Below, one piece after another: positions 8,930 to 17,575 of a DNA stretch of 64,000 bases. The stretch covers positions 204,497 to 268,496 of the forward strand of contig CAYSOF010000007.1 in the NCBI GenBank assembly GCA_964432595.1, in the 5' to 3' direction. Origin of the DNA: DASYLJ01 sp964432595 (GTDB lineage Bacteria; Desulfobacterota; Binatia; DP-6). Every line of letters starts with the position of its first letter. Position 1 is the first letter of the stretch. The notes under the pieces are model-generated. The model did not search any database. It was not told the DNA's origin and saw only the letters and a list, made by a program, of their open reading frames with translations. Both the position numbers and the translations under genes were made by a program.

Positions 8930-10990
8930 TCAGAAGCGGCCGCGAACGCCGCCGTGGACGAGCAGCGGCGCGCCGATCGTACTGAGCCCGTCGCCGCTGC
9001 GACCGACGGGATAGACGCGGTCGAAGGCGTTCTCGATGCCGGTGAAGACCTCGAGCCGGGGCGAGAACCGCCAGCCGAGGAACACGTCGACGACGGCGTA
9101 GCCGCCGAGCGACAGGGTGTTCTTGTCGTCCTCGAACTGCTGCCCGACGTAGCGCACCTGGGCCGATGCGACGGGTCCGGTCGCCGGAGCGTACGACGCA
9201 CGAAACACCGCCTGGTGGCGCGGCACCTGCGCGACGCGCTTGCCGTCGAGCCCCGGCGCCTCCGGCGCATCCACCACCTCGGCGTCGCTCAGCAGGTAGC
9301 CCGCGCTCGCAGTCCACGCCGCCCACGGCCGCACGACCAGCTCGCTCTCGATGCCGCGGACGCGGTTCGCCCCGAGGTTCTTCCGCTGCCGGCAGCGCCC
9401 GCCCGCGGGCACGAAGCCGCACGGCGGTACGTCGCCCGGCCCGTTGCCGACCGTCACGTTGGCGATCGGATCGTCGACGACCGTCCAGAAGGCGGTGAGA
9501 TGGCCGTCGACGCGCTCGCCGAGCCAGTCGGCGCCGACCTCGCCGCCGCCGAGGCGCTCGGGCCGCAGGTTCGCATTGGCCTCGGTGATGTCGTTGCGCA
9601 CGCGGAACGGCCGCACCAGCTCGTTGATCGTCGGCGCGCGCCAGCCACGATAGCCCGCGGCGCGCACGTCGAGCGCGTCGGTGGCCTCCCAGCGGACGGC
9701 CGCGGTCGGGTTGAAGACGACGTCGTCGCGCGCGGGCAGCCGCTGGTGCTCGGTCGCGCCCGCGGGCAGGTCGCGCTCGTCGCGGAATCCGCCGAAGCTC
9801 CGCCAGCCGTCGACGCGCCCGCCGATCGTCGCCTCCAGCCGGTCGAGCGGACGCACCAGCCACTGCGCCCACGCACCCGCGAACTGCTGCTCCGAGCCGA
9901 TCTCGCGCCGCAGCCGGAACCGGCCCTCCTGGAAGCGCGCGTCCTCGTCGGTCTCGCCGGTGATCCAGCTGCCGTCGACGCCCGCGCTCAGCCGGTGCCG
10001 CTCGCCGAACCGCCGCACCCACTGCGCCGACACGCCGGCCGCCGTCGCCGGCACCTCGAACTGGTCGAGCGCGGGACGCTCGCTGTCCCGGTCCTCGGCC
10101 TGCGTCGAGAAGCGCGCGCGGAACCGCTGCACGCGCCCGTAGCCGAGCACCGACCACTCGCTGCCGTCGCTGGTGCGCCAGCGCAGACCGGTGTCGACGT
10201 CGCCGAGGTCGGTGCCGTTGTCGGTGAGCGGCGTGCCGTTGCCGCGCGTCTCGGTGAAGCCGTTCAGGTGCAGATGCCCGCGCGCGTCGGCATCGGGCGC
10301 ATATTCGACGCGGAGGTCGCCGACGCCGTGGGCGGAGTCGGCGGGCACGTCGATGCGTCCGCGCTGATCGGCGCGGACGGTGGGATAGCCGCCCGTCGAG
10401 AGCCAGCTGCCCGAGAGCGCCACCGCGATCGGCCCCTGCACGTCGGTGACGCGCGCGTCGGCACGCACCGTGTCCTGGTTGCCGCCTTCGGCCGACGCCA
10501 CGCCGCCGCGGCGTTCGGGCTTCGCGGTGATGAGGTTGATGACGCCGCCCATCGCGTAGTTGCCCCAGACCGTCGCCGACGGCCCGCGCACGACCTCGAC
10601 GCGCGCGATCGACTCGAGGGGCACGCGGCTCCACGGCACCCAGCCGCCGAACGGATCGTTCAGCGGCACGCCGTCGACGAGCACCAACGTGCGGCTGGCG
10701 CCGCTGCCGCCGAGCCCGCGGAGCGACACGCCCTGCGCCGTGGGATTCGCGACGAGGCTGCTCGCCCGGCGGAAGAGATTGAAGCCGGGGATGCGGCGCA
10801 GGAGATCGTCGGTGGTGAGCGCGGCGGTGCGTTCGATCTCGGGCCGCGTCAGCACGGTGACGCTCGCCGGCACTTCCGACGCCGGCTGCGGCACCCGGTC
10901 GGCCGTGACGACGACCTCGTCGAGGGGCACCATCTCCGCGCCGACGGCGGCTGCGCACCCGAGCAGCAGCAGCGCCAGCGGGCGTCGCAT
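8930..10990 (-). CDS. TonB-dependent outer-membrane receptor
   Basis: 686 aa. Signal peptide (RRPLALLLLGCAAAVGA), then a plug domain starting at DEVVVTADRVPQ, with SLRGLGGSGASRTLVLVDGVPLNDP and VEVVRGPSATVWGNYAMGGVINLIT, the classic plug signature. A 22-strand-type barrel follows and the chain ends in the aromatic VRGRF expected for outer-membrane insertion. It is an energy-dependent importer of a siderophore, cobalamin, metal complex or sugar; substrate not readable. The ATG directly abuts the stop of the upstream dehydrogenase gene (TGAATG), so the two are an operon and the ligand may be linked to that enzyme. Confidence 0.93.
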   Translation of the reverse strand: MRRPLALLLLGCAAAVGAEMVPLDEVVVTADRVPQPASEVPASVTVLTRPEIERTAALTTDDLLRRIPGFNLFRRASSLVANPTAQGVSLRGLGGSGASRTLVLVDGVPLNDPFGGWVPWSRVPLESIARVEVVRGPSATVWGNYAMGGVINLITAKPERRGGVASAEGGNQDTVRADARVTDVQGPIAVALSGSWLSTGGYPTVRADQRGRIDVPADSAHGVGDLRVEYAPDADARGHLHLNGFTETRGNGTPLTDNGTDLGDVDTGLRWRTSDGSEWSVLGYGRVQRFRARFSTQAEDRDSERPALDQFEVPATAAGVSAQWVRRFGERHRLSAGVDGSWITGETDEDARFQEGRFRLRREIGSEQQFAGAWAQWLVRPLDRLEATIGGRVDGWRSFGGFRDERDLPAGATEHQRLPARDDVVFNPTAAVRWEATDALDVRAAGYRGWRAPTINELVRPFRVRNDITEANANLRPERLGGGEVGADWLGERVDGHLTAFWTVVDDPIANVTVGNGPGDVPPCGFVPAGGRCRQRKNLGANRVRGIESELVVRPWAAWTASAGYLLSDAEVVDAPEAPGLDGKRVAQVPRHQAVFRASYAPATGPVASAQVRYVGQQFEDDKNTLSLGGYAVVDVFLGWRFSPRLEVFTGIENAFDRVYPVGRSGDGLSTIGAPLLVHGGVRGRF

Positions 10991-12469
10991 TCACGGATGC
11001 GCGCGGAGGAGGTAGACCGCGAGGTCGCGACGCTCGGCCTCCGGCCGCTCGACGGCGGGCATCGGCGGCGTCGGTGCGGCGAGGAACGCGGTCAACGCGT
11101 CCACCGTATACCGGCGGCCGAGATCCGCGAGCCGCTTCGTCACCATGCCCGGCGGCGCCGCCGCCGGATCGTGGCACGACGCACAGCCGAGGTCGTTCCA
11201 CAGCGTCGCGCCACGCGCCGCGCTCTGCGTCCGCTCGGTGGCATCCAGGCCCGCGAGGGGATCGCGCGCCGGGGCCGCCACCGGCGGCGCGGCCGCTCCC
11301 GTCGCAGTTTCCTGGCCCACGCGATAGATCGCGCCGCCGTAGTCGTCCGACACGTAGAAGGCGCCGTCGGGTCCCTCGGCGACGTCGACCGGACGGCCGA
11401 TGACGCCTTCGTCGCGCAGGAACCCGGTCAGGAAGTCGCGCTCCTCGATCGAGCCGTCCGGCCGCCAGTGCAGCGATACGACCTCGTAGCCGTCCTTCGT
11501 CGTGCGGTTCCACGACCCGTGCAGCGCGACGAGCGCGGCGCCACGGTACGGGCCGTCGCCGCGGACGAACGTCATGCCGAGCGGCGCGTTGTGCGCGCGG
11601 AAGCCGTGCGCCGGGGGAATGGACCTCGCGATCTCGGCCGCGTGTCCCGGGCCGAAGTCGGGATCGGGCACGCGGTCGCCGTTGGCGAAGGGCCAGCCGT
11701 AGAAGCCGCCGGCGACGACGCGGTCGAGCTCGCACGGCGGAAAGTCGTCGCCGAGGAGGTCGCGGCCGTTGTCCGTCGCGTAGAGGTCGTTGGTTCCGGG
11801 CTGCCAGTCGAAGCCGACGGCGTTGCGGAGCCCCGTCGCGAACAGCTCCTGCTGCGTCCCGTCGAGCGCGAAGCGCAGCATCGCCGCGCGCCGCGGGTCG
11901 TCCTCGATGCACACGTTGCAGCTCGAGCCGACCGTCACGTAGAGCCGCTCGTCCGGACCGATGCGCACCGTGCGGGTCCAGTGGTTGCCGCCCGACGGGA
12001 GGCCGGTGACGATGCGCTCGTACGTCCCGCTCGTCGTCCGCGCCGTCGCGTCGAAGCGGATGCGACCGACCGCGTCCACCTCGCCGATCCACAGCCAGCC
12101 GTCGTGCAGGTCGAGGCCGTGCGGACGGTTGAGCCGCTCGACGACGGTCTGCGCGCCATCGGAACGGCCGTCGCCGTCCGCGTCGCGCCGCACCAGCGTG
12201 ATCTTGCCGTGACGCGGCTGGCTCACGAGCAGGTCGCCGGCATCGGTGAAGCGCAGGAAGCGGGCGTTCGGCAGCTCGCTCGCCCACAGCGTCACGGCGT
12301 AGCCCGCGGGCGCGCGCAGTCGGGCCTCGATCTCGCTCGGCGTCGCCGCCGCGATGCCCCCGCCCCAGATGAGGTTCGCGATCGGCGCGTTGACGGCGTA
12401 CTTCTCGGGCAGCAGGCCGCATCCCGTCGTCAGCAGGGCGGCGGCCAGCACGCGGGCGCTCCAATGCAT
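10991..12469 (-). CDS. PQQ-type sugar dehydrogenase-like lipoprotein with C-terminal cytochrome c domain
   Basis: 492 aa from ATG 12469. The signal ends in LLTTGC, a lipobox. Residues about 40-390 form a soluble glucose/sorbosone dehydrogenase-like propeller (GDLLVSQPRHGKITL, LNRPHGLDLHDGWLWIGE, TVRIGPDERLYVTVGSSCNVC, LFATGLRNAVGFDW, GGFYGWPFANGD, APLGMTFVRG, ALHGSWNRT). A short linker leads to a mono-haem cytochrome c domain with CASCH near residue 433 and an axial Met likely in PPGM or PPMP. Electrons from substrate oxidation can pass directly to the fused haem. PQQ cannot be proven from sequence alone. Transcribed with the TonB receptor downstream. Confidence 0.88.
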   Translation of the reverse strand: MHWSARVLAAALLTTGCGLLPEKYAVNAPIANLIWGGGIAAATPSEIEARLRAPAGYAVTLWASELPNARFLRFTDAGDLLVSQPRHGKITLVRRDADGDGRSDGAQTVVERLNRPHGLDLHDGWLWIGEVDAVGRIRFDATARTTSGTYERIVTGLPSGGNHWTRTVRIGPDERLYVTVGSSCNVCIEDDPRRAAMLRFALDGTQQELFATGLRNAVGFDWQPGTNDLYATDNGRDLLGDDFPPCELDRVVAGGFYGWPFANGDRVPDPDFGPGHAAEIARSIPPAHGFRAHNAPLGMTFVRGDGPYRGAALVALHGSWNRTTKDGYEVVSLHWRPDGSIEERDFLTGFLRDEGVIGRPVDVAEGPDGAFYVSDDYGGAIYRVGQETATGAAAPPVAAPARDPLAGLDATERTQSAARGATLWNDLGCASCHDPAAAPPGMVTKRLADLGRRYTVDALTAFLAAPTPPMPAVERPEAERRDLAVYLLRAHP

Positions 12470-12472
12470 GCG

Positions 12473-12490
12473 CCGCGTGTTAGCACGCGG
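12473..12490 (-). promoter_or_regulatory. Perfect hairpin occupying the ribosome-binding region of the dehydrogenase gene
   Basis: CCGCGTG (12473-12479) and CACGCGG (12484-12490) form a perfect 7-bp stem with a 4-base loop, only three bases upstream of the ATG at 12469. No Shine-Dalgarno is visible apart from this stem. It could limit initiation or be an operator; either is inference. Confidence 0.35.
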
Positions 12491-12527
12491 GACGACCGAG
12501 GGGCTCACACAGACGGACGGACGCGGG

Positions 12528-12809
12528 CTAGTCCGAATACGGCATCGGCGGGGGAAGACCAGCGACCACTCCGAGCCGATTCGTGATCCCTGCCACCGGA
12601 CAGCCGGGCAATGCATCACGAAACGGCAAGGGACCCGTAGTCTCGAAACGGCTCAGGTTCTGCCCCAAAAGGTCGCAGACGAGTGGGCATCCGCTCCGAG
12701 CCGGTCCGCCTGCGATGCCCACGAAATCAGGCGCACCACGAACGCGATCTGTCGCGATTACTTCTTCAGTCCGCTCGTCATAGCGCAATAAGGTGCCAAC
12801 CGACCTCAC
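12528..12809 (-). CDS. Possible small protein, 93 aa, lower-GC patch
   Basis: An open frame from GTG 12809 to TAG 12528 with balanced composition (GTLLRYDERTEEVIATDRV, GAPDFVGIAGGP), and less GC at codon third positions than surrounding genes. No family recognised. The frame stays open for about 60 bases upstream of the GTG. It lies downstream of and in the same direction as the patatin-like gene, about 200 bases away. It could equally be the tail of a decayed foreign gene. Confidence 0.3.
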   Translation of the reverse strand: MRSVGTLLRYDERTEEVIATDRVRGAPDFVGIAGGPARSGCPLVCDLLGQNLSRFETTGPLPFRDALPGCPVAGITNRLGVVAGLPPPMPYSD

Positions 12810-13010
12810 TCCGTCAAGGCGAAAAACCCAAAACTTACGCCATAGGACAGGACTGCCCTATGCGACACCCGCAACGCCGCGTCGGGCGGTCACTTCTTGA
12901 GGCCATCGCCCATATCAACCTCCCCACCCCTTACGCAAGTGCTAAGGCCATATCTTTCTCTGCAAGCGTAGCTGCTGGCGATACCGAGGTCAAACTTTGG
13001 AGGTCGACAC
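12810..13010. other. AT-richer gap without a recognised gene
   Basis: Downstream of the patatin-like gene on its strand. Visibly AT-richer than the rest of the window, with runs such as AAAAACCCAAAA. Nothing identifiable inside. Confidence 0.5.
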
Positions 13011-14660
13011 TCATTCGCGAAGGTACCGCACCGCCAGACAGTCGTCCTCGGCGCTCATTTGTGCGGTCCATCCGTAGGAGCTCCAACCGGTCGGCTCCGA
13101 ATAGCCCATCCTTCGGAACGCCGCGCGAATGTCGTCTGGTTCCATCTCATGCCCCTCGACCACTCGCCCGCGCGGATCATCCTTCTCCGGTTCCTGACGA
13201 ATGCAACCAAAGCTCTCCGGCACCACCATGATGAGCTCAGCTTGGTACGGTGTTGCAGACTTGCGCGACAAGATCGAGCTTGCGTCGCGCCCGCTCTCCC
13301 GAAGGGGCCTCATCGCGTCGAACGCGCGGTCTTCCAGTCGGATAGTGTACGGGCCGCTCTCCGGCGGAAGCGCCGGTGTAAAGAACACGAGCACTTCCCG
13401 TCGGATCTCGTCTCTATCGACCGGCCCAGCCGCGGGAAGGAGGGAGAACGGAACCGATTTGCCATCGGAGTCTGAGACCGCACACACGCAACGAGGATCT
13501 AGCTTCGACTCGGTTGGCGCACTGATCGCGACCTTGTCGCACTGGTACGGCCGATCGCCCGTCATAAACGTCTTCACGTCAATGACGCGATCTGGCTCGC
13601 CGCCCCTCGCCGCACCGATTCGGAGTGAGTGAGCCTCGATCACGACGGACCTCTTCATCAATCGAACCTGTGCGCCCGCGTCCAACTTGTCACACAGTTG
13701 TGAGAGCTCTTGCAGAAGACTCGGTGCTGCTCCGGCCCACAGATCGACCCGCTGGCCGGCCTGAAGCCTGGGGATGAGTCCAGCAAGCCAATGCTCCGTC
13801 TGCACCTTCGTCGCTTCGTATTCTCTCCGAAGTGATTTTGGGATCGCACCGAAATCGAGCATCCGCAGGTCAGTCTTGATCTCGTGTAGGGCCGCTCCGA
13901 GCTGCTTCTTCGCCCGCGCCACCGAATGAAAGAGCGGCGCTTCGAGCAATCGGTATATGTATGGGAACAGCGCGCGCGGGGGCTCGAAGGGTCGATCCTT
14001 AAATGCCAGCCCAAGGATCGGTCCGTACTCCATCGAGTTCCCCTCGGAGAGAACTTCCGATGGGAGGTTGGCCAGTAGACCACCGTCGATGTAGGCCGAG
14101 CCGCTGGACACTCCGCGGAAAACGAAAGGCACGGCGCACGAGTCCAGCAACGCGTCGATAAGGCCGCCTGACGATCGCGCCTCCATCCGTCCGGAGTTCA
14201 GATTCGCGACGACCACGAACAACTGCGGTGCTGGTCGTGCGGATTCGGGCCTGGGGCTCTCGATCGTACGGTCGTCGGCCGGATCAAATATCTTCTTTCT
14301 CAAGAGCTCACGTAAGGCGTCGAGTTCGAAGACGGCCTTGTGTCGGAGTACCCGCCAGGTCGCCCTCCAAAGGCTCGGCGGCGGGAAAATCCCTTCCCAG
14401 TATGCCGGAGGTTGCTGCTCGAAACGCTCCTTTAGGTCTGCCGCACTCACCCCACCCGCGATTATGGCCGCAGCGATCGCTCCTGCCGACGATCCTGCGA
14501 CCCTCGTTATCTCTATTACGCCGCGACGCTCGTAGTCCTGAATCACCTCGATCGCAGGCAGCAGCGCAGCCAGCCTCGCGCCCCCACCTTGGATCGCGAG
14601 CTGAATGCGGACGTTTGATCGAGCAACTTGTCCTTTCGGCCGTGCCGGCTGCGTCGCCAT
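13011..14660 (-). CDS. Patatin-like phospholipase with a long unassigned C-terminal half
   Basis: 549 aa. Patatin hallmarks: oxyanion loop IQGGGARLAAL (residues about 23-33), the nucleophile elbow GSSAGA (Ser in GxSxG, about residue 57) and the catalytic Asp in YIDGGLLANLPSEVL (about residue 192). The enzyme should hydrolyse lipid acyl chains. Residues about 310-549 match nothing I can name; the C-terminus is rich in charged and Trp/Tyr residues (GWSSYGWTAQM). The gene uses more A/T-ending codons than its neighbours and sits in an AT-richer patch, suggesting horizontal acquisition. Patatin-like proteins act as defence effectors in CBASS systems, but no cyclase or other partner is visible, so a lone lipase or stand-alone effector are both possible. 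Confidence 0.85.
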   Translation of the reverse strand: MATQPARPKGQVARSNVRIQLAIQGGGARLAALLPAIEVIQDYERRGVIEITRVAGSSAGAIAAAIIAGGVSAADLKERFEQQPPAYWEGIFPPPSLWRATWRVLRHKAVFELDALRELLRKKIFDPADDRTIESPRPESARPAPQLFVVVANLNSGRMEARSSGGLIDALLDSCAVPFVFRGVSSGSAYIDGGLLANLPSEVLSEGNSMEYGPILGLAFKDRPFEPPRALFPYIYRLLEAPLFHSVARAKKQLGAALHEIKTDLRMLDFGAIPKSLRREYEATKVQTEHWLAGLIPRLQAGQRVDLWAGAAPSLLQELSQLCDKLDAGAQVRLMKRSVVIEAHSLRIGAARGGEPDRVIDVKTFMTGDRPYQCDKVAISAPTESKLDPRCVCAVSDSDGKSVPFSLLPAAGPVDRDEIRREVLVFFTPALPPESGPYTIRLEDRAFDAMRPLRESGRDASSILSRKSATPYQAELIMVVPESFGCIRQEPEKDDPRGRVVEGHEMEPDDIRAAFRRMGYSEPTGWSSYGWTAQMSAEDDCLAVRYLRE

Positions 14661-15145
14661 GGACGCAACTCAACCTGCCGCGCCGTGCGCTGCGGAGCTA
14701 GCTGCATAGAAGGTCATGAGGTGGTAGGGCACTTACCTTCTGCCCTGGATGTCCGTCAAGTCCGCTTGCGTTCTGCTGAAGTTGGGGTGCGTCCATCGCC
14801 TAGCTTCGCCATCGGTGGTCAATCGCGACGGCCGACGGCTTTCCGCGCATGCCCGCACATGCCGTTCAATGCAGAACATGCGAATCGCCGGGACGTCCGT
14901 CAGAGCTAGCCGCTTCCGTCGGACTGCACTCCAGCCCGAACGGTGGCTGCGCCTCACCACACGCAAGAGACGACGACGATCCGTCGGATTCGGGCGCACC
15001 ATCAGCACGGCACGGCACCGGGACCTCCCCTTCAAGCGAATATGACACGCCGCGAACCTTGGACGGATTCGCCTCCAGTCATGAGGGGTCCTCCGAGTCG
15101 AAGAAGCACGCTTCAATGGCCTTAGATGGACGCCGCGGAAGCCCG
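14661..15145. other. Gene-poor stretch between patatin gene and transporter relic
   Basis: Several short open frames on both strands, none with family features or consistent coding signal. Composition is intermediate. It holds the promoter side of the patatin-like gene and probably the junction between lower-GC DNA and the host backbone. Confidence 0.5.
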
Positions 15146-15478
15146 CTACGTCGCCAGGCCCCAGCGCTCGCGCGTGTAGCGCTCTATCGGCATGAACACC
15201 GCCCAGTCGATCGAGACGCCAACGGCGATGATCACCAGCATCACCGCCAACCTGCGCCGCGTCGTTCAGGTCGCGTCCTGCCTGCAGCACGTTGCCGAGG
15301 CTCAGCGTGTAGTAGAAGCAGCTCGCCTGCCATCAGCGACCGCCAGGCGACGACCAGCCCTGCTTCAGCCCGGCGATGATCGCCGGCTGCGCGGCCGGCA
15401 CGATCACCTGCGTGTAGACCGCCAGCCCGTGTGCGCCGAGGTTGCGCGCCGCGTTCAGGTAGACCGGGGTCAGATTGC
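15146..15478 (-). pseudogene. Relic of a SsuC/TauC-type ABC permease (C-terminal part only)
   Basis: The conserved cytoplasmic loop of NitT/TauT-type permeases is readable (LNAARNLGAHGLAVYTQVIVPAAQPAIIAGLKQGW), then WRSLMAGELL in another frame, then a final membrane helix and the tail IDWAVFMPIERYTRERW in yet another frame, ending at a TAG at 15146-15148. The first several transmembrane helices are missing: the relic is fused directly to the truncated ATPase, so a deletion joined the two genes. Not functional. Confidence 0.8.
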
Positions 15479-16216
15479 CGGTCGATCGCGAAGTCCCGAT
15501 CACCGGCCGGGGCGCGGCGAGAGCACGAACACGCGGTCGCCGAGGGCGACCACCTCGCGCGTTGTGCGTCACGAAGAGGATCGTCGTGTGGGTCTCGGCC
15601 CAGATCGACTGCAGCTCGGCGCGCAGGCGATCGCGCGTGATGGCGTCGAGCGCACCGAACGGCTCGTCCATGAGCAGGATGGCCGGGTCGACCGCGAGCG
15701 AGCGCGCGCGCGAGCGCCACCCGCTGTCGCATGCCGCCGGAGAGCTGGTGTACCGAGCTGCGCTCGAAGCCCTCCAGGCCGACGAGGGCGATCATGCGCG
15801 CGGCGACAATCTCGCGATCCTGCCGCCCGAGACCCATCCGCAGGCCGAACTCGAGGTTGCGCTGCACGTCGAGCCCTGGAAACAGCGCCGCGTCCTGGAA
15901 GAGCAGGACGCGGTCGCTGCCGGCGCCTCGGACGCGCCGCCCGCCGGTTCGCACGGTGCCGTGCGTAGGCTCCTCGAGGCCGGCGATCAGCGACAGGAGC
16001 GTCGACTTGCCGCAGCCGCTCGGGCCGAGGAGGCAGACGAACTCGCCGGGGGCGACGTCGAGATCGAACGCGCAGCGCCTCCACGTTCCCGGTCGCCGCG
16101 GTCCATGTCTTCGACACGCCGGTGACCTGGACCGCCGGCGTGACGGGAGGCGGCGGAGGGCTCGCCGCGCTCGGCGCCACCGCCGCGATCTCCCATTCCG
16201 GATCGACGAACGTCAT
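15479..16216 (-). pseudogene. Relic of a NitT/TauT-type ABC ATPase
   Basis: Begins at ATG 16216 (MTFVDPEWEIAAV), overlapping the stop of the binding-protein relic as ATGA. The start of the domain (VQVTGVSKTWTAATGNVEAL) is in one frame and the Walker A region is broken. The Q-loop and signature part (VLLFQDAALFPGLDVQRNLEFG, HQLSGGMRQRVALARAL) is in a second frame, and Walker B with the H-loop (MDEPFGALDAITRDRL, TTILFVTHN) in a third. The C-terminus is lost at the junction with the permease remnant. At least three frameshifts. Confidence 0.85.
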
Positions 16217-17287
16217 CGTGCGGCCACCTTCTCCGCGCGTGCAGCCGCCAACACCTGCCGCAGCGGCACGAGCGCGTAGAGCCGACGGAGGTCGGGCTTC
16301 GTCGTGCCGAGGATGCCGAGGGCGAAGGCGTAGTCCGCCTACGCCTGGATCGTCGCGGGAAGCGGATCGGTGGTGATGTGGGTGTTTCGGAACGCGCTGT
16401 CGACGACCCCGGGCGGCAGGTCCTTCGACGTGATGCGCTCGATCTCGGCGTTGACGATCTTCTTCGCCGTGTCGGGCTGCTCGGCGTTGAACTGCACCGC
16501 CGCGTCGACATGGGCCTGGAGGATCGCCTTGACGAACTCGGGCTGCGCCTCGAGAAACGCGCGCCGGGCGACGACCACCGTCGTCGAGAAGCGGCGATCG
16601 GGCCACTGATCGCGCTCCTCGAGGAAGACCTGCCGTTGCCCTCCGCCAGGAGCCGCGACACCCAGGGCTCGGCCATCTAGGCGCCATCGATCGTCCCCTC
16701 GCGGAACAGCGCGAAGATGTTGGCCGGCTGCGTCGGCAGGATCTGCACCGTGCCGCCCGTTGTCCGCGGGCGCCAGGCCGTTCTTCTGGAGATAGTAGCG
16801 GAGCGCGACGTCCTGCGTGCCACTGAGCTGCGGCGTGCGAAGGTCCTGCCCGCGAGATCGGCGGGCGTGGTGATGTCGCTTCGGGCCGGACGATGAACAT
16901 CGCCCCGCCGCTCGACGCACCCGGCGATCACGCGGAGCGCGTCGCCCTTACTCTTGACAAAGCCATTGATGGCCGAGCTCGAGCCGACAAAGCCGATGTC
17001 GACCTCGCAGGCGAAGAGCGCCTCGATCAGCGCCGGACCGCCGGCGAACGTCTTCACGGCAAGGATCGCATCGTGCCGAGCGCGCGGGCGAACGTCTGGC
17101 GCTCGACGCCGACGATCGCGGCAGCGTGTGTCAGGTTCGGGAAGTACGCGAGCCGCCCCGGCGGTGGGGAGGTGGCGGCGTGGATGGGCTTCGCCGGCGT
17201 GACCAACGCAGCGGCGGTGAGCGCGGAAAGAATGAGGAGGGCGGCGCCGAGCGCGCCCATGCGAGCGATCGTACGGAACGGGTTCAT
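16213..17287 (-). pseudogene. Relic of a sulfonate/nitrate-type ABC substrate-binding protein
   Basis: Starts with a good signal peptide at ATG 17287 (MNPFRTIARMGALGAALL) and YFPNLTHAAAIVGVERQTF. The rest is scattered over three frames: FAGGPALIEALFACEVDIGFVG, MFIVRPEATSP, LSGTQDVALRYYLQKNGLAP, ILPTQPANIFALFREGTIDGA, then DQWPDRRFSTTVVVARRAFL. There are at least five frameshifts and two in-frame TAG codons (16677-16679, where a Trp is expected, and 16339-16341). Family: SsuA/TauA/NrtA-like. Because the flanking genes are intact, this is decay rather than poor sequence. Confidence 0.87.
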
Positions 17288-17575
17288 CGTAGGGTCTTCC
17301 GGGACGTCGAGGGTGGGGTGGGAATGAAAAAGGCTCGGAAGCGTGATCTCCCAGGCCTTCGGACCTCGACGTCGGAGCCGCTGATGAATCAGCCGGCAGC
17401 GAACGCGGCGCGACCGCAGGTAGGGGAAACGTCCCGGGCCTCGGTACACCAACAGGCCGTGCGCGCGGCGATCACGGTGGCGATCTGACATGCGGCCCGC
17501 TGGCGTGCCAACGCGCTGCTTGCGGCGATACGATTCCGACTTGCCGTCCGCCGTCCGGGACGGGTACCACGGAGC

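Noticed and set aside
8924..12586. A 1220-codon plus-strand frame opposite the TonB receptor and dehydrogenase genes
   Set aside because: It is antisense to two genes with clear domains; its translation is low-complexity and has no recognisable fold.
13011..14660. CBASS defence operon
   Set aside because: Only the patatin-like protein is present; no CD-NTase cyclase, HORMA, TRIP13 or ubiquitin-like accessory gene is visible on either side.
14749..15045. A 98-codon plus-strand frame beside the patatin gene
   Set aside because: No ribosome-binding site, Arg-rich composition and no family pattern; left as unassigned intergenic DNA.
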